Positions 6,296-13,325 of a stretch of 19,531 nucleotides of DNA are shown here, piece by piece; position 1 is the stretch's first letter, and each line of letters opens with the position of its first letter. A program made the translations under genes and the position numbers. This stretch comes from SIG450 sp045658425 (GTDB lineage: Bacteria; Bacillota; Clostridia; UMGS1840; HGM11507): contig JAZOVB010000001.1 in assembly GCA_045658425.1 (NCBI GenBank), positions 1 through 19,531 of the forward strand, read 5' to 3'. The notes beneath the pieces were generated by a model, which was not told the DNA's origin, searched no databases, and saw only the letters and a program-made list of their open reading frames with translations.

Positions 6296-7807
6296 ATGGA
6301 TAATCTTGAAAAACTAAAGCTTTTCCGTGAAATGACCGATAAGAAAAACGCGGCTTCCGGAAATGTTGGCGGGAAGAAAACCGCTAAGGAAAGATTGGAA
6401 ATGCTTTTCGATGAGGGTACTTTTATTGAAACAGATTCCTATCTTAAAAACAGAAACAGCCTGACCGGTGAAACAAATTATGCCGATGGTGTAATTGCAG
6501 GCTACGGCACCGTTATGGGAAGACTTGTGTATGCTTATGCTCAGGACTTTGGGGTGCTTAACGGTTCTTTAAGTGAAATGAACTGTAAAAAAATATCTAA
6601 GGTATATGATCTTGCACTTAAAACAGGTGCTCCCGTTGTATCAGTAATTGACTGCGGCGGTATCAGACTTGAAGACGGACTTGACGCACTGTGTGCATAT
6701 AACGAAGTTATGAAAAAATCGGTTGATGCATCCGGTCTTATTCCTCAGCTTTCAATAGTTATGGGAGTATGTGGCGGAAGTATGACCTTTATTCCTGCCG
6801 TTGCTGACTTTACAGTTATGGTTGACAAGCAGGCAGAACTTTATATAACAAGTAAGGAAGTATTAAAGGGTGTTAATAATGAAGCGTGTGATGAATTCCC
6901 GCTATCAACCTTTAACAGCGCAAACGGAACTGTTGATTTTACAGCTTCAAGTGAAGAAGATGCTTTCTTAACAGTTAAAAAGCTTCTTTGCTACTTGCCA
7001 TCTAATTATTTTGAAGATGCAGAGGTTATAGAAACTGCTGATGACTTTAACAGAGCAACACCTGATATAATCAACATCATTCCATCCGATGATAAGAGCG
7101 GATACAATGTATGTGATATTATCAAATCTGTTGCAGATAACTGTGAATTTTTAGAAGTTGCTGAAAACTACGCAAAAAATATGGTTACAGGCTTTGTAAG
7201 ACTTGGCGGTTATACTGTAGGTGTTGTTGCAAATCAGCCTGAAGTAAACGGTGGTGTTATTGATAATTTAGGTGCTAAAAAAGCAGCTGATTTTATCGGT
7301 AAGTGTGACAGCTTCGGTATCCCTGTTCTTTCTTTCACAGATTCTGAAGGCTTTGAAGCTTCCTTAGCTGATGAAAAATGGGGAATGGTTAAGGATGTTG
7401 CAAAATTAGGCTTTGCTTTTGCAAATGCTTCTGTTGCTAAAGTCAATGTAATCTTAAGAAAAGCTTATGGTGCTGCATATCTTTATATGAACTCCAAGCA
7501 GATGGGTGCTGATATTTCTTACGCTCTTCCAACTGCAATTATTACAGCTTCAACTCCTGAAGTTGCTCTTAATATGCTTTATTCGGAAGAAATCAAAAAG
7601 TGTGATGATCCGAAAGCAGGAAAAGAAGAAATTATGGCTAAATACAGAGATGAAGTTGCATCACCTTATGAAGCTGCAAAACGCGGATATATTGATGATG
7701 TAATTGACCCTGAAGCTTTAAGACCTGTATTGGTAAGTGCTTTTGATGTTCTTTTTGCAAAAAGAGAAGAAGTTGTAGATAAGAAGCACTCCAATATGCC
7801 ATTATAA
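6296..7807 (+). CDS. Acyl-CoA carboxyltransferase subunit (12S/MmdA-type)
   Basis: A 503-residue protein with the tandem crotonase-like halves of the carboxyltransferase family (methylmalonyl-CoA decarboxylase alpha, propionyl-CoA carboxylase beta, transcarboxylase 12S). The start TAKERLEMLFDEGTFIE is typical. The second half is well kept: VVANQPEVNGGVIDNLGAKKAADFI, IPVLSFTDSEGF, and RKAYGAAY at 388-395. The first oxyanion site is altered: DCGGIR (119-124) replaces the usual GGAR, and the ITGP and GGxxTH stretches are also divergent. This is a non-standard branch whose acyl-CoA substrate I cannot name. It would move carboxyl groups between an acyl-CoA and biotin. AGGAGG (6285-6290) precedes the ATG. 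It heads an operon with a pump gene, a biotin carrier and a 5S-type transferase. Confidence 0.85.
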   Translation: MDNLEKLKLFREMTDKKNAASGNVGGKKTAKERLEMLFDEGTFIETDSYLKNRNSLTGETNYADGVIAGYGTVMGRLVYAYAQDFGVLNGSLSEMNCKKISKVYDLALKTGAPVVSVIDCGGIRLEDGLDALCAYNEVMKKSVDASGLIPQLSIVMGVCGGSMTFIPAVADFTVMVDKQAELYITSKEVLKGVNNEACDEFPLSTFNSANGTVDFTASSEEDAFLTVKKLLCYLPSNYFEDAEVIETADDFNRATPDIINIIPSDDKSGYNVCDIIKSVADNCEFLEVAENYAKNMVTGFVRLGGYTVGVVANQPEVNGGVIDNLGAKKAADFIGKCDSFGIPVLSFTDSEGFEASLADEKWGMVKDVAKLGFAFANASVAKVNVILRKAYGAAYLYMNSKQMGADISYALPTAIITASTPEVALNMLYSEEIKKCDDPKAGKEEIMAKYRDEVASPYEAAKRGYIDDVIDPEALRPVLVSAFDVLFAKREEVVDKKHSNMPL

Positions 7808-7823
7808 TGTGGGGTGAATAAAT

Positions 7824-8135
7824 ATGGATAAAATGGGTGAAGGCGTGGTTGTTTTAGTCATCGGTATGGTTATAGTATTCTCCGTTTTAATCCTTCTTTG
7901 GGCTATCCTTTTAGGCTTTGAACAGGTATTTTACAAAATACCTCAGAAGAAAAAGGCTAAGGCTGTAGCTAAACCTCAGGAAGCAGTAACAGAGAATGTG
8001 ATTGCTCCTCAGGTTGAAGAGGATGATACCGAGATTGTTGCAGTAATTACCGCTGCGATTTGTGCATTGACTAATCAGAACGCATCAAATTTTAAAATAA
8101 AATCAATCAGAAGAATAAGTAATTGGAATAAATAG
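7824..8135 (+). CDS. OadG/MmdD-like small membrane subunit of the Na+ pump
   Basis: A 103-residue protein with one N-terminal membrane helix (about residues 8-30, GVVVLVIGMVIVFSVLILLWAIL). Next comes a charged Lys/Ala/Pro/Glu linker, then a conserved end EIVAVITAAICAL with FKIKSIRRISNW. The helix-linker layout and the final motif match the gamma (OadG) or delta (MmdD) subunits that hold the decarboxylase complex on the membrane, joining the carboxyltransferase to the beta pump. It lies 16 bases after the 12S gene and 11 before the biotin carrier. GGGGTGA (7810-7816) serves as ribosome site. Sequence in this family varies a lot, so the call rests on layout and neighbours as well as motif. Confidence 0.82.
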   Translation: MDKMGEGVVVLVIGMVIVFSVLILLWAILLGFEQVFYKIPQKKKAKAVAKPQEAVTENVIAPQVEEDDTEIVAVITAAICALTNQNASNFKIKSIRRISNWNK

Positions 8136-8146
8136 GAGGAAAAAAT

Positions 8147-8512
8147 ATGAAAAGTTATGTAATCACAGTTAATGGAAAATCTTATGATGTAACAGTTGAA
8201 GAAACAGGCTCAGTAGCATCCGCTCCTGTAATGCAGGCTGCACCAGTTCAGACACCTGCTCAGGCACCAAAGGCAGCTGCACCTGCTGCACCGGCTAATG
8301 GAACAAAGGTTGAAGCTCCAATGCCTGGTACTGTACTTAAATTAAATGTTAAGGTTGGAGACACAGTAGCTGAGGGACAGGCTGTTGCAGTCTTAGAAGC
8401 TATGAAAATGGAAAATGATATTCCTGCGCCTTGTGCAGGTAAGGTTGTATCTGTTAATGTAAATACCGGTGCAACTGTTGAAACCGGAACTGTTATTGCT
8501 GTTATCGGTTAA
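8147..8512 (+). CDS. Biotin carboxyl carrier protein
   Basis: A 121-residue carrier. A short N-terminal beta segment (KSYVITVNGKSYDVTVEE) is followed by an Ala/Pro-rich flexible linker (about residues 25-50) and a biotinyl domain. The domain has the motif VLEAMKMEND; K87 is the lysine to be biotinylated, and MPGTVLKLNVKVGD and the final GTVIAVIG complete the fold. It corresponds to transcarboxylase 1.3S, MmdC or GcdC, carrying the carboxyl group between transferase sites and the membrane pump. Neither transferase in this operon has its own biotin domain, so it is probably shared by both. AGGAGG (8133-8138) overlaps the previous stop. The TAA stop lies at the edge of the fold-back element. Confidence 0.93.
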   Translation: MKSYVITVNGKSYDVTVEETGSVASAPVMQAAPVQTPAQAPKAAAPAAPANGTKVEAPMPGTVLKLNVKVGDTVAEGQAVAVLEAMKMENDIPAPCAGKVVSVNVNTGATVETGTVIAVIG

Positions 8513-8515
8513 TAT

Positions 8516-8542
8516 AGGCACTCGGGAGCTGAGCACCTTATG
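8516..8542 (+). repeat. Left terminal inverted repeat of the fold-back element
   Basis: Twenty-seven bases starting AGGCACTCGGGAG, three bases after the biotin-carrier stop codon. It is the inverted partner of 9039-9065. It differs from that copy at three positions, all within the subterminal palindrome, which is intact only on the right side. Confidence 0.8.
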
Positions 8543-9038
8543 GTCTTAAAATAGAAATTTCGCTTCATATTGCAGAAAATTCCTGCAAATATACGAAAGT
8601 ATTATTTTTGAAATTTCTTTATCTGAAACAAAATTTCTTATTTTAAAACTCTTCGACCTTAGCCGTCGGAGAGCTGTCCGAACTCGCCTCAAACCCTTAA
8701 AAATAGGCTTTTTCTTCGTTGTCGGTTTCGATATACCTCGTATTATCAAAACCTTTCGCCTTGAAAAATCTCAATTTTAAAGGGTTAAAGGTTCTATAAG
8801 AATTTTCAAATTAGGAAATTTTTAGATAGAATGAGGCAAAAACAAAGGTAATATTCGGATATTACCGAGGCTTTTAACGAAATTATATCAAAAATTTACA
8901 ATTTAAAAACGAGTTCGGATAACTTTCCGACGGCTAAATGCAGGAAAATTTATAATATTTTCAATGCGAAGGACGAAGTTAGGCTGTCGCCTTACGAGGA
9001 TGCCAAATTGAAAAGATTAAAATTTAACAAATTTAAGG

Positions 9039-9065
9039 CATAAGGAGTTCAACTCCCGAGTGCCT
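9039..9065 (-). repeat. Right terminal inverted repeat of the fold-back element
   Basis: Twenty-seven bases ending CTCCCGAGTGCCT, the inverted partner of 8516-8542. It contains the perfect palindrome GGAGTT-C-AACTCC, a candidate binding site for a mobilising enzyme. The OadB-type gene starts 33 bases later. Confidence 0.8.
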
Positions 9066-9098
9066 GAATAACAGTAAATAATAAGGGAGGTTTTTATA

Positions 9099-10283
9099 GT
9101 GAATATTGGCGAAAGCTTTATAAATTTTATAAGCACTATGGGTATACTCTCTATTACATGGCAACAGGCGGTTATGATTATCATTTCCTGCGTACTTTTA
9201 TACCTTGCTATTGTAAAAGAGTTTGAACCTATGCTTTTATTACCGATTGCTTTCGGTATGCTTCTTACAAATATTCCTAATTCCGGGGTATATCATCCTG
9301 AATTCTTTAAGCTTCAGCCGGACGGTTCCTCTATGGTTCCTTTCTCACAGCTGGTTTCTAAAGGCGGAATATTTGACTTTTTGTACTTAGGTGTTAAATT
9401 CGGTATATTCCCGCCACTTATCTTTATGGGTGTTGGCGCTATGACCGACTTTGGTCCGTTAATTTCAAATCCTAAGAGCTTGTTCTTGGGTGCTGCTGCA
9501 CAGCTTGGTGTTTTCGTTACATTCTTTGGTTCTTTATTACTTGGCTTCACTGTTGAGGAAGCAGGTTCAATTGGTATCATTGGCGGTGCTGATGGTCCGA
9601 CTGCTATCTTTGTAACAAAAACTCTTGCTCCGCATCTTTTATCTGCTATTGCGGTTGCTGCTTATTCATATATGGCTCTTATTCCGATTATTCAGCCACC
9701 TATTATGAAAGCGCTTACAACCAAAAAGGAAAGAGAAATCGTTATGGAACAGCTTCGTCCTGTTTCCAAAACCGAAAAAATCATTTTCCCGATTTTGGTT
9801 ACAACAGTTATCGCTCTTATTTTACCTGATGCAACTCCTCTTGTAGGTATGCTTATGCTTGGTAACTTAATGAAAGAATGTGGCGTTGTTGACAGACTTT
9901 CAAAAACTGCTCAGAACGAGCTTATGAATATTGTAACAATTTGTCTTGGTGTAAGTGTTGGTGCAACAGCTGTTGCTGATAACTTCTTAAGCCCTGCTAC
10001 ACTGAAGATTATCGTTATGGGACTTGTTGCTTTCGGTATAAGTACTGCCGGCGGATTACTACTTGGTAAGCTTATGTGTAAAATATCAGGCGGTAAAATC
10101 AATCCGCTTATCGGTTCTGCAGGTGTATCTGCCGTTCCTATGGCTGCCCGTATGTCTCAGAAGGTTGGTCAGGAAGCAAATCCTAAGAACTTCCTTTTAA
10201 TGCATGCTATGGGACCTAACGTTGCAGGTGTTATCGGCTCTGCCGTTGCTGCAGGTGTATTCTTATCAATGTACGCTAAATAA
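9099..10283 (+). CDS. Sodium-translocating decarboxylase beta subunit (OadB/MmdB/GcdB family)
   Basis: A 394-residue membrane protein with about ten hydrophobic segments. The ion-binding motif GIIGGADGPTAIFVTKTLAPHLL is present; D165 matches the essential aspartate of the GADGPT loop in OadB. The later part keeps GNLMKECGVVDRLS, the polar SVGATA segment, LSPATLKI and the end motif GPNVAGVIGSAVAAGVFL. The subunit decarboxylates carboxybiotin and exports Na+ in exchange for a proton. It starts with GTG, supported by GGGAGG (9085-9090) eight bases upstream; no ATG fits better. It comes right after the fold-back element, so its transcription must read through or begin inside that element. The family is certain; which acid is decarboxylated depends on the transferase subunits. 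Confidence 0.95.
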   Translation: MNIGESFINFISTMGILSITWQQAVMIIISCVLLYLAIVKEFEPMLLLPIAFGMLLTNIPNSGVYHPEFFKLQPDGSSMVPFSQLVSKGGIFDFLYLGVKFGIFPPLIFMGVGAMTDFGPLISNPKSLFLGAAAQLGVFVTFFGSLLLGFTVEEAGSIGIIGGADGPTAIFVTKTLAPHLLSAIAVAAYSYMALIPIIQPPIMKALTTKKEREIVMEQLRPVSKTEKIIFPILVTTVIALILPDATPLVGMLMLGNLMKECGVVDRLSKTAQNELMNIVTICLGVSVGATAVADNFLSPATLKIIVMGLVAFGISTAGGLLLGKLMCKISGGKINPLIGSAGVSAVPMAARMSQKVGQEANPKNFLLMHAMGPNVAGVIGSAVAAGVFLSMYAK

Positions 10284-10297
10284 TGGAGGAAAATAAA

Positions 10298-11695
10298 ATG
10301 GGAAAAGTTAAAATTACTGAAACTATTCTTAGAGATGCTCATCAGTCGCAAATTGCAACCCGTATGACAACTGATGAAATCTTACCAATAGTTGAAAAAT
10401 TAGATAACATCGGTTACCACTCCTTAGAATGTTGGGGAGGAGCAACCTTTGACTCTTGTCTCAGATTTTTAAATGAAGATCCATGGGAAAGATTAAGAAA
10501 AATTAAAGCTAAAGCTCCTAATACAAAGCTTCAGATGTTATTCAGAGGTCAGAATGTATTAGGTTACAGACATTATGCTGACGATGTTGTTGAATACTTT
10601 GTTCAGAAATCAATTGCCAATGGTATTGATATTTTAAGAATATTCGACGCTTTAAACGACGTAAGAAACTTAGAAACTGCAATCAAAGCTGCTCAGAAGG
10701 AACAAGGACATGTTCAGGCAACTGTATGCTATACAATAAGCCCTGTTCACAATGTTGAATCCTTCGTTAAAATGGGTAAAGATTTAGAAAATATGGGTGC
10801 AAACTCAATCTGTATCAAGGATATGGCAGGTCTTCTTACTCCTTATGCAGCTTATGATCTTGTAAAGGCTATGAAGGAAGAGGTTAAAATCCCGCTTCAG
10901 CTTCATACTCACTATACATCAGGTGTTGCTTCTATGACCTACTTAAAGGCAATTGAAGCAGGAATTGATGTAATTGATACAGCTATGTCTCCATTTGCTT
11001 TAGGTACCAGTCAGCCTGCTACCGAGCCTATGGTTGCTACTTTACAGGGTACAGAGTATGACACAGGTATTGACCTTGATAAATTATCTGAAATTACTGA
11101 TTACTTCAGCGTGTTGAGAGAAAAAGCTCTTGCATCCGGACTTCTTGATCCTAAGGTATTAAAGGTTGATATCAACACCTTAAAATATCAGGTTCCGGGC
11201 GGTATGCTATCCAATCTTGTTTCCCAGCTTAAGCAGGCCGGTAAAGAAGATAAATTTGATGAGGTATTAAAGGAAGTGCCAAGAGTAAGAGAAGAATTAG
11301 GGTTCCCTCCACTTGTAACTCCTACCAGTCAGATTGTTGGTACACAGGCTGTTTTAAATGTAATCAGCGGTGAAAGATATAAAATGATTTCCAATGAAAC
11401 AAAAGGTCTTGTAAAAGGTGAATACGGTAAGACTCCTGTTGAAATCAAGCCTGAAATCATTGAAAAGATTATCGGTAACGAAGAAAGAATTACCTGCAGA
11501 CCTGCAGATAAAATCACTCCTGAACTTGATAAGCTAAGAAATGAAGCTAAGGAATATATGGAACAGGATGAAGATGTATTATCCTATGCATTATTCGATA
11601 AGGTTGCAGTTAAATTCTTTGAGCACAGAAAAGCAGAAAAGTATAAAATGGATGTAGCTCATATGGATACTGAAAATAAAATTCATACTGTATAA
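10298..11695 (+). CDS. 5S/OadA-type carboxyltransferase (oxaloacetate decarboxylase alpha-like), no biotin domain
   Basis: A 465-residue protein of the HMGL-like carboxyltransferase family. The TIM barrel begins VKITETILRDAHQSQIATRM with metal ligand D13. K174 (CIKDMAG) is the carbamylated lysine, and H203 and H205 (LQLHTHYTSG) complete the metal site. After it come the PYC/OadA conserved domain (LKYQVPGGMLSNLVSQLKQAG) and a C-terminal helical part. Full OadA proteins of about 590 residues end in a biotin domain; this one stops before it, as transcarboxylase 5S and PycB-type subunits may, so the separate carrier in this operon must serve it. It would exchange carboxyl groups between pyruvate/oxaloacetate and biotin. 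ATG 10298 is chosen because GGAGGA (10285-10290) precedes it; an ATG at 10283 lies before that site. A strong terminator follows. Confidence 0.92.
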   Translation: MGKVKITETILRDAHQSQIATRMTTDEILPIVEKLDNIGYHSLECWGGATFDSCLRFLNEDPWERLRKIKAKAPNTKLQMLFRGQNVLGYRHYADDVVEYFVQKSIANGIDILRIFDALNDVRNLETAIKAAQKEQGHVQATVCYTISPVHNVESFVKMGKDLENMGANSICIKDMAGLLTPYAAYDLVKAMKEEVKIPLQLHTHYTSGVASMTYLKAIEAGIDVIDTAMSPFALGTSQPATEPMVATLQGTEYDTGIDLDKLSEITDYFSVLREKALASGLLDPKVLKVDINTLKYQVPGGMLSNLVSQLKQAGKEDKFDEVLKEVPRVREELGFPPLVTPTSQIVGTQAVLNVISGERYKMISNETKGLVKGEYGKTPVEIKPEIIEKIIGNEERITCRPADKITPELDKLRNEAKEYMEQDEDVLSYALFDKVAVKFFEHRKAEKYKMDVAHMDTENKIHTV

Positions 11696-11698
11696 CTT

Positions 11699-11733
11699 AA
11701 AAAGCATTTGTCAATTATGACAAATGCTTTTTT
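11699..11733 (+). terminator. Rho-independent terminator of the decarboxylase operon
   Basis: GCATTTGTCA (11704-11713) pairs with TGACAAATGC (11718-11727) around a four-base loop. It is extended by A and T runs to about 15 pairs and followed by T residues. It lies four bases after the 5S-type gene stop. Confidence 0.92.
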
Positions 11734-11768
11734 AATATAATATTCACAAAAATGTAATATAATTGTAT

Positions 11769-11797
11769 TTGTAATTTGTCGAAAAGTGTTATATAAT
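11769..11797 (+). promoter_or_regulatory. Predicted promoter of the amidase-to-yrzB run
   Basis: TTGTAA (11769-11774) is followed by a 17-base spacer and a perfect TATAAT (11792-11797), about 36 bases before the amidase start and just past a terminator. The -35 box is only a partial match. Confidence 0.6.
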
Positions 11798-11833
11798 GTA
11801 TGTGATATATTATAACTTGAAATGGAGGCAATT

Positions 11834-13264
11834 ATGAATAAAAAGAATTTTATAGCACTTTTGTTACTATTGTTTTTCGCGTTTAATATCCTCGCTTTAA
11901 TATTGCCTATGATGGTTCATGGTGAAGATAATATTACTATAATGTTTGATAACAAAGAACTTACTTCGGATGTAAGTCCTGTTATATACAATGACAGAGT
12001 TTTAGTGCCTGTACGAATGATTTTTGAAGAAATGGGTGCTGATGTAGGCTGGGAAGCAAAGGAAAGAAGAGTAACAATACAAAATGGGAAAGATACCTTT
12101 ATATTTCATATTGACAGCCCGGTAGTTTTTGTGAATAATGAAAGACATCAGCTTGATACCCGCGCGCTTATAATATCTGACAGGACTTTTATTCCATTAA
12201 GATTTTTGGCGGAAAAAAGCGGTATGAAGGTTGAGTGGAAGGATAAAACACGAACTGTTGTGATTGACAGCGGAAAGTCTTCAGGTACAACTGATGAAAA
12301 AGAAGATGGGAAAACTTCAACCGATAAGGAGGACCTTTCCAAATACAATTATCTTACATCTGCAAAGTTAGAAGACTCTTCTGCCATTATTAATTTTAAA
12401 ACTTCGGATATTGAGTATAAGAGTTTTACATTAACCTCACCATCCAGACTTGTAATAGACATAGAAGAATGTATAAAAGGATATACTACTAAAGACCCCA
12501 CTCCTGACAGTGATTATTTTACAACTTTCAGATGCGCCCAATTCAGTAATGACCCAATGGTAACAAGACTTGTTTTTGAGTTGGAAGATAAGGTTACATA
12601 TAACATAGATGTTGAAAAGACAACTCTTACTGTTGAATTTTTCCGTGAGGATGAAAAAATAGTTTATAAAGAGCCTAAACATAACAGTAAATATAAAACT
12701 GTGGTTATAGATGCAGGTCATGGCGGAAAAGATCCCGGGGCTGTTGGAACTGAAAATGGCGTAATTGTTTTAAAGGAAAAGGATGTTAATCTTAAGATTG
12801 CTCTTAAAGTTTACGCAAAACTTAAAAATGAAAAGGTTAATGTGTATATGACCCGTTCTGTTGATAAATACTTAGAGCTTTCAGAAATTGTGGAATTTGC
12901 AAATAATAAAAAAGCAGATTTGCTTGTAAGTGTACATAATAACGCTTCGGAGAATACTGATACCAGCGGAACTATGACTATGTATGCTTATGACACGGTG
13001 AAAACCGGTTATAAGATTTCAGGAAAAACTGTTGCCCAGACTATTCAGAAATATTTGGTTAAAGCTACTAAAGGCAAGGATTATGGAGCAAGACAGAATT
13101 CGGCTCTGTATATCTTAAGAAAAGCCAATATGCCGGCAGTAATTACCGAATCATTATTTGTAACAAATAAATCAGACAGAGCAAAGCTGAAAAACGAAAC
13201 ATATATAAATAATATTGCGGATGCAATATATAAGGGTATCTGCGATGTAATGGATTTAGATTAG
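11834..13264 (+). CDS. Exported N-acetylmuramoyl-L-alanine amidase with copper-amine-oxidase-N and AMIN domains
   Basis: A 476-residue secreted cell-wall hydrolase. A signal peptide covers about 1-30. Residues about 33-146 form a copper-amine-oxidase-like N-terminal domain with two stalk repeats (VLVPVRMIFEEMGADVGWE and FIPLRFLAEKSGMKVEW). After a Ser/Thr/Lys/Glu linker comes an AMIN domain (about 170-270), thought to bind peptidoglycan or guide localisation. The catalytic Amidase_3 domain fills about 287-475: VVIDAGHGGKDPGA with zinc ligand H296, E315, H368 in SVHNNA and catalytic E439 in ITESLFVT. It cuts the bond between N-acetylmuramic acid and the stem peptide. ATG 11834 is used because GGAGG (11824-11828) lies five bases before it; an ATG at 11822 would sit before that site. 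Whether it acts in division, sporulation or wall turnover is not shown. Confidence 0.93.
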   Translation: MNKKNFIALLLLLFFAFNILALILPMMVHGEDNITIMFDNKELTSDVSPVIYNDRVLVPVRMIFEEMGADVGWEAKERRVTIQNGKDTFIFHIDSPVVFVNNERHQLDTRALIISDRTFIPLRFLAEKSGMKVEWKDKTRTVVIDSGKSSGTTDEKEDGKTSTDKEDLSKYNYLTSAKLEDSSAIINFKTSDIEYKSFTLTSPSRLVIDIEECIKGYTTKDPTPDSDYFTTFRCAQFSNDPMVTRLVFELEDKVTYNIDVEKTTLTVEFFREDEKIVYKEPKHNSKYKTVVIDAGHGGKDPGAVGTENGVIVLKEKDVNLKIALKVYAKLKNEKVNVYMTRSVDKYLELSEIVEFANNKKADLLVSVHNNASENTDTSGTMTMYAYDTVKTGYKISGKTVAQTIQKYLVKATKGKDYGARQNSALYILRKANMPAVITESLFVTNKSDRAKLKNETYINNIADAIYKGICDVMDLD

Positions 13265-13266
13265 CT

Positions 13267-13290
13267 GAGAGGGTTTAAAGAACCCTTCTC
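13267..13290 (+). repeat. Hairpin between amidase and nadD-yqeK genes
   Basis: GAGAGGGTT (13267-13275) pairs with AACCCTTCTC (13281-13290) with one bulged T and a five-base loop. No T run follows, so termination would be partial at best. It could be an attenuator or RNA-processing site separating wall hydrolase from NAD-synthesis expression. Confidence 0.45.
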
Positions 13291-13325
13291 CTAAAGATTT
13301 GACTGTTTTAAAAGAAGGTAAAAGG

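Larger units (their letters stand above)
8515..9066. mobile_element. MITE-like fold-back element, 552 bp, non-coding
   Basis: The long gene-free gap is filled by a structured element. Its ends are 27-base inverted repeats (8516-8542 and 9039-9065) identical at 24 of 27 positions by my count; the outer part reads AGGCACTCGGGAG. The right copy holds a palindrome GGAGTTCAACTCC (9044-9056). A second inner pair of 26 bases (8661-8686 and 8910-8935) matches at 23 of 26, and other shared pieces (TCCTGCA, CTTAAA) keep the same order in both arms. Local hairpins include TTGCAG/CTGCAA (8575-8593), ATAC-GAAA-GTAT (8593-8604) and GGTAATAT/ATATTACC (8847-8866). AATA flanks both ends (8511-8514, 9067-9070) as a possible target duplication. 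No transposase or convincing gene is inside, so it would depend on an enzyme made elsewhere. It splits an operon between the biotin carrier and pump genes. A large structured RNA is the alternative. Confidence 0.75.

Noticed and set aside
8546..8749. Minus-strand open frame of 67 codons inside the fold-back element
   Set aside because: The sequence is basic and low in complexity, overlaps the inverted-repeat arms and has no recognisable transposase or other motif; the structure explains the DNA better than a gene.
8513..9098. CRISPR array or tandem repeats in the long gene-free gap
   Set aside because: The repeats are inverted pairs, not regularly spaced direct repeats, and no cas genes are nearby.
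10283..10297. ATG overlapping the pump gene stop as start of the 5S-type transferase
   Set aside because: The good ribosome site GGAGGA lies downstream of it and well placed for ATG 10298, where the conserved family sequence begins.
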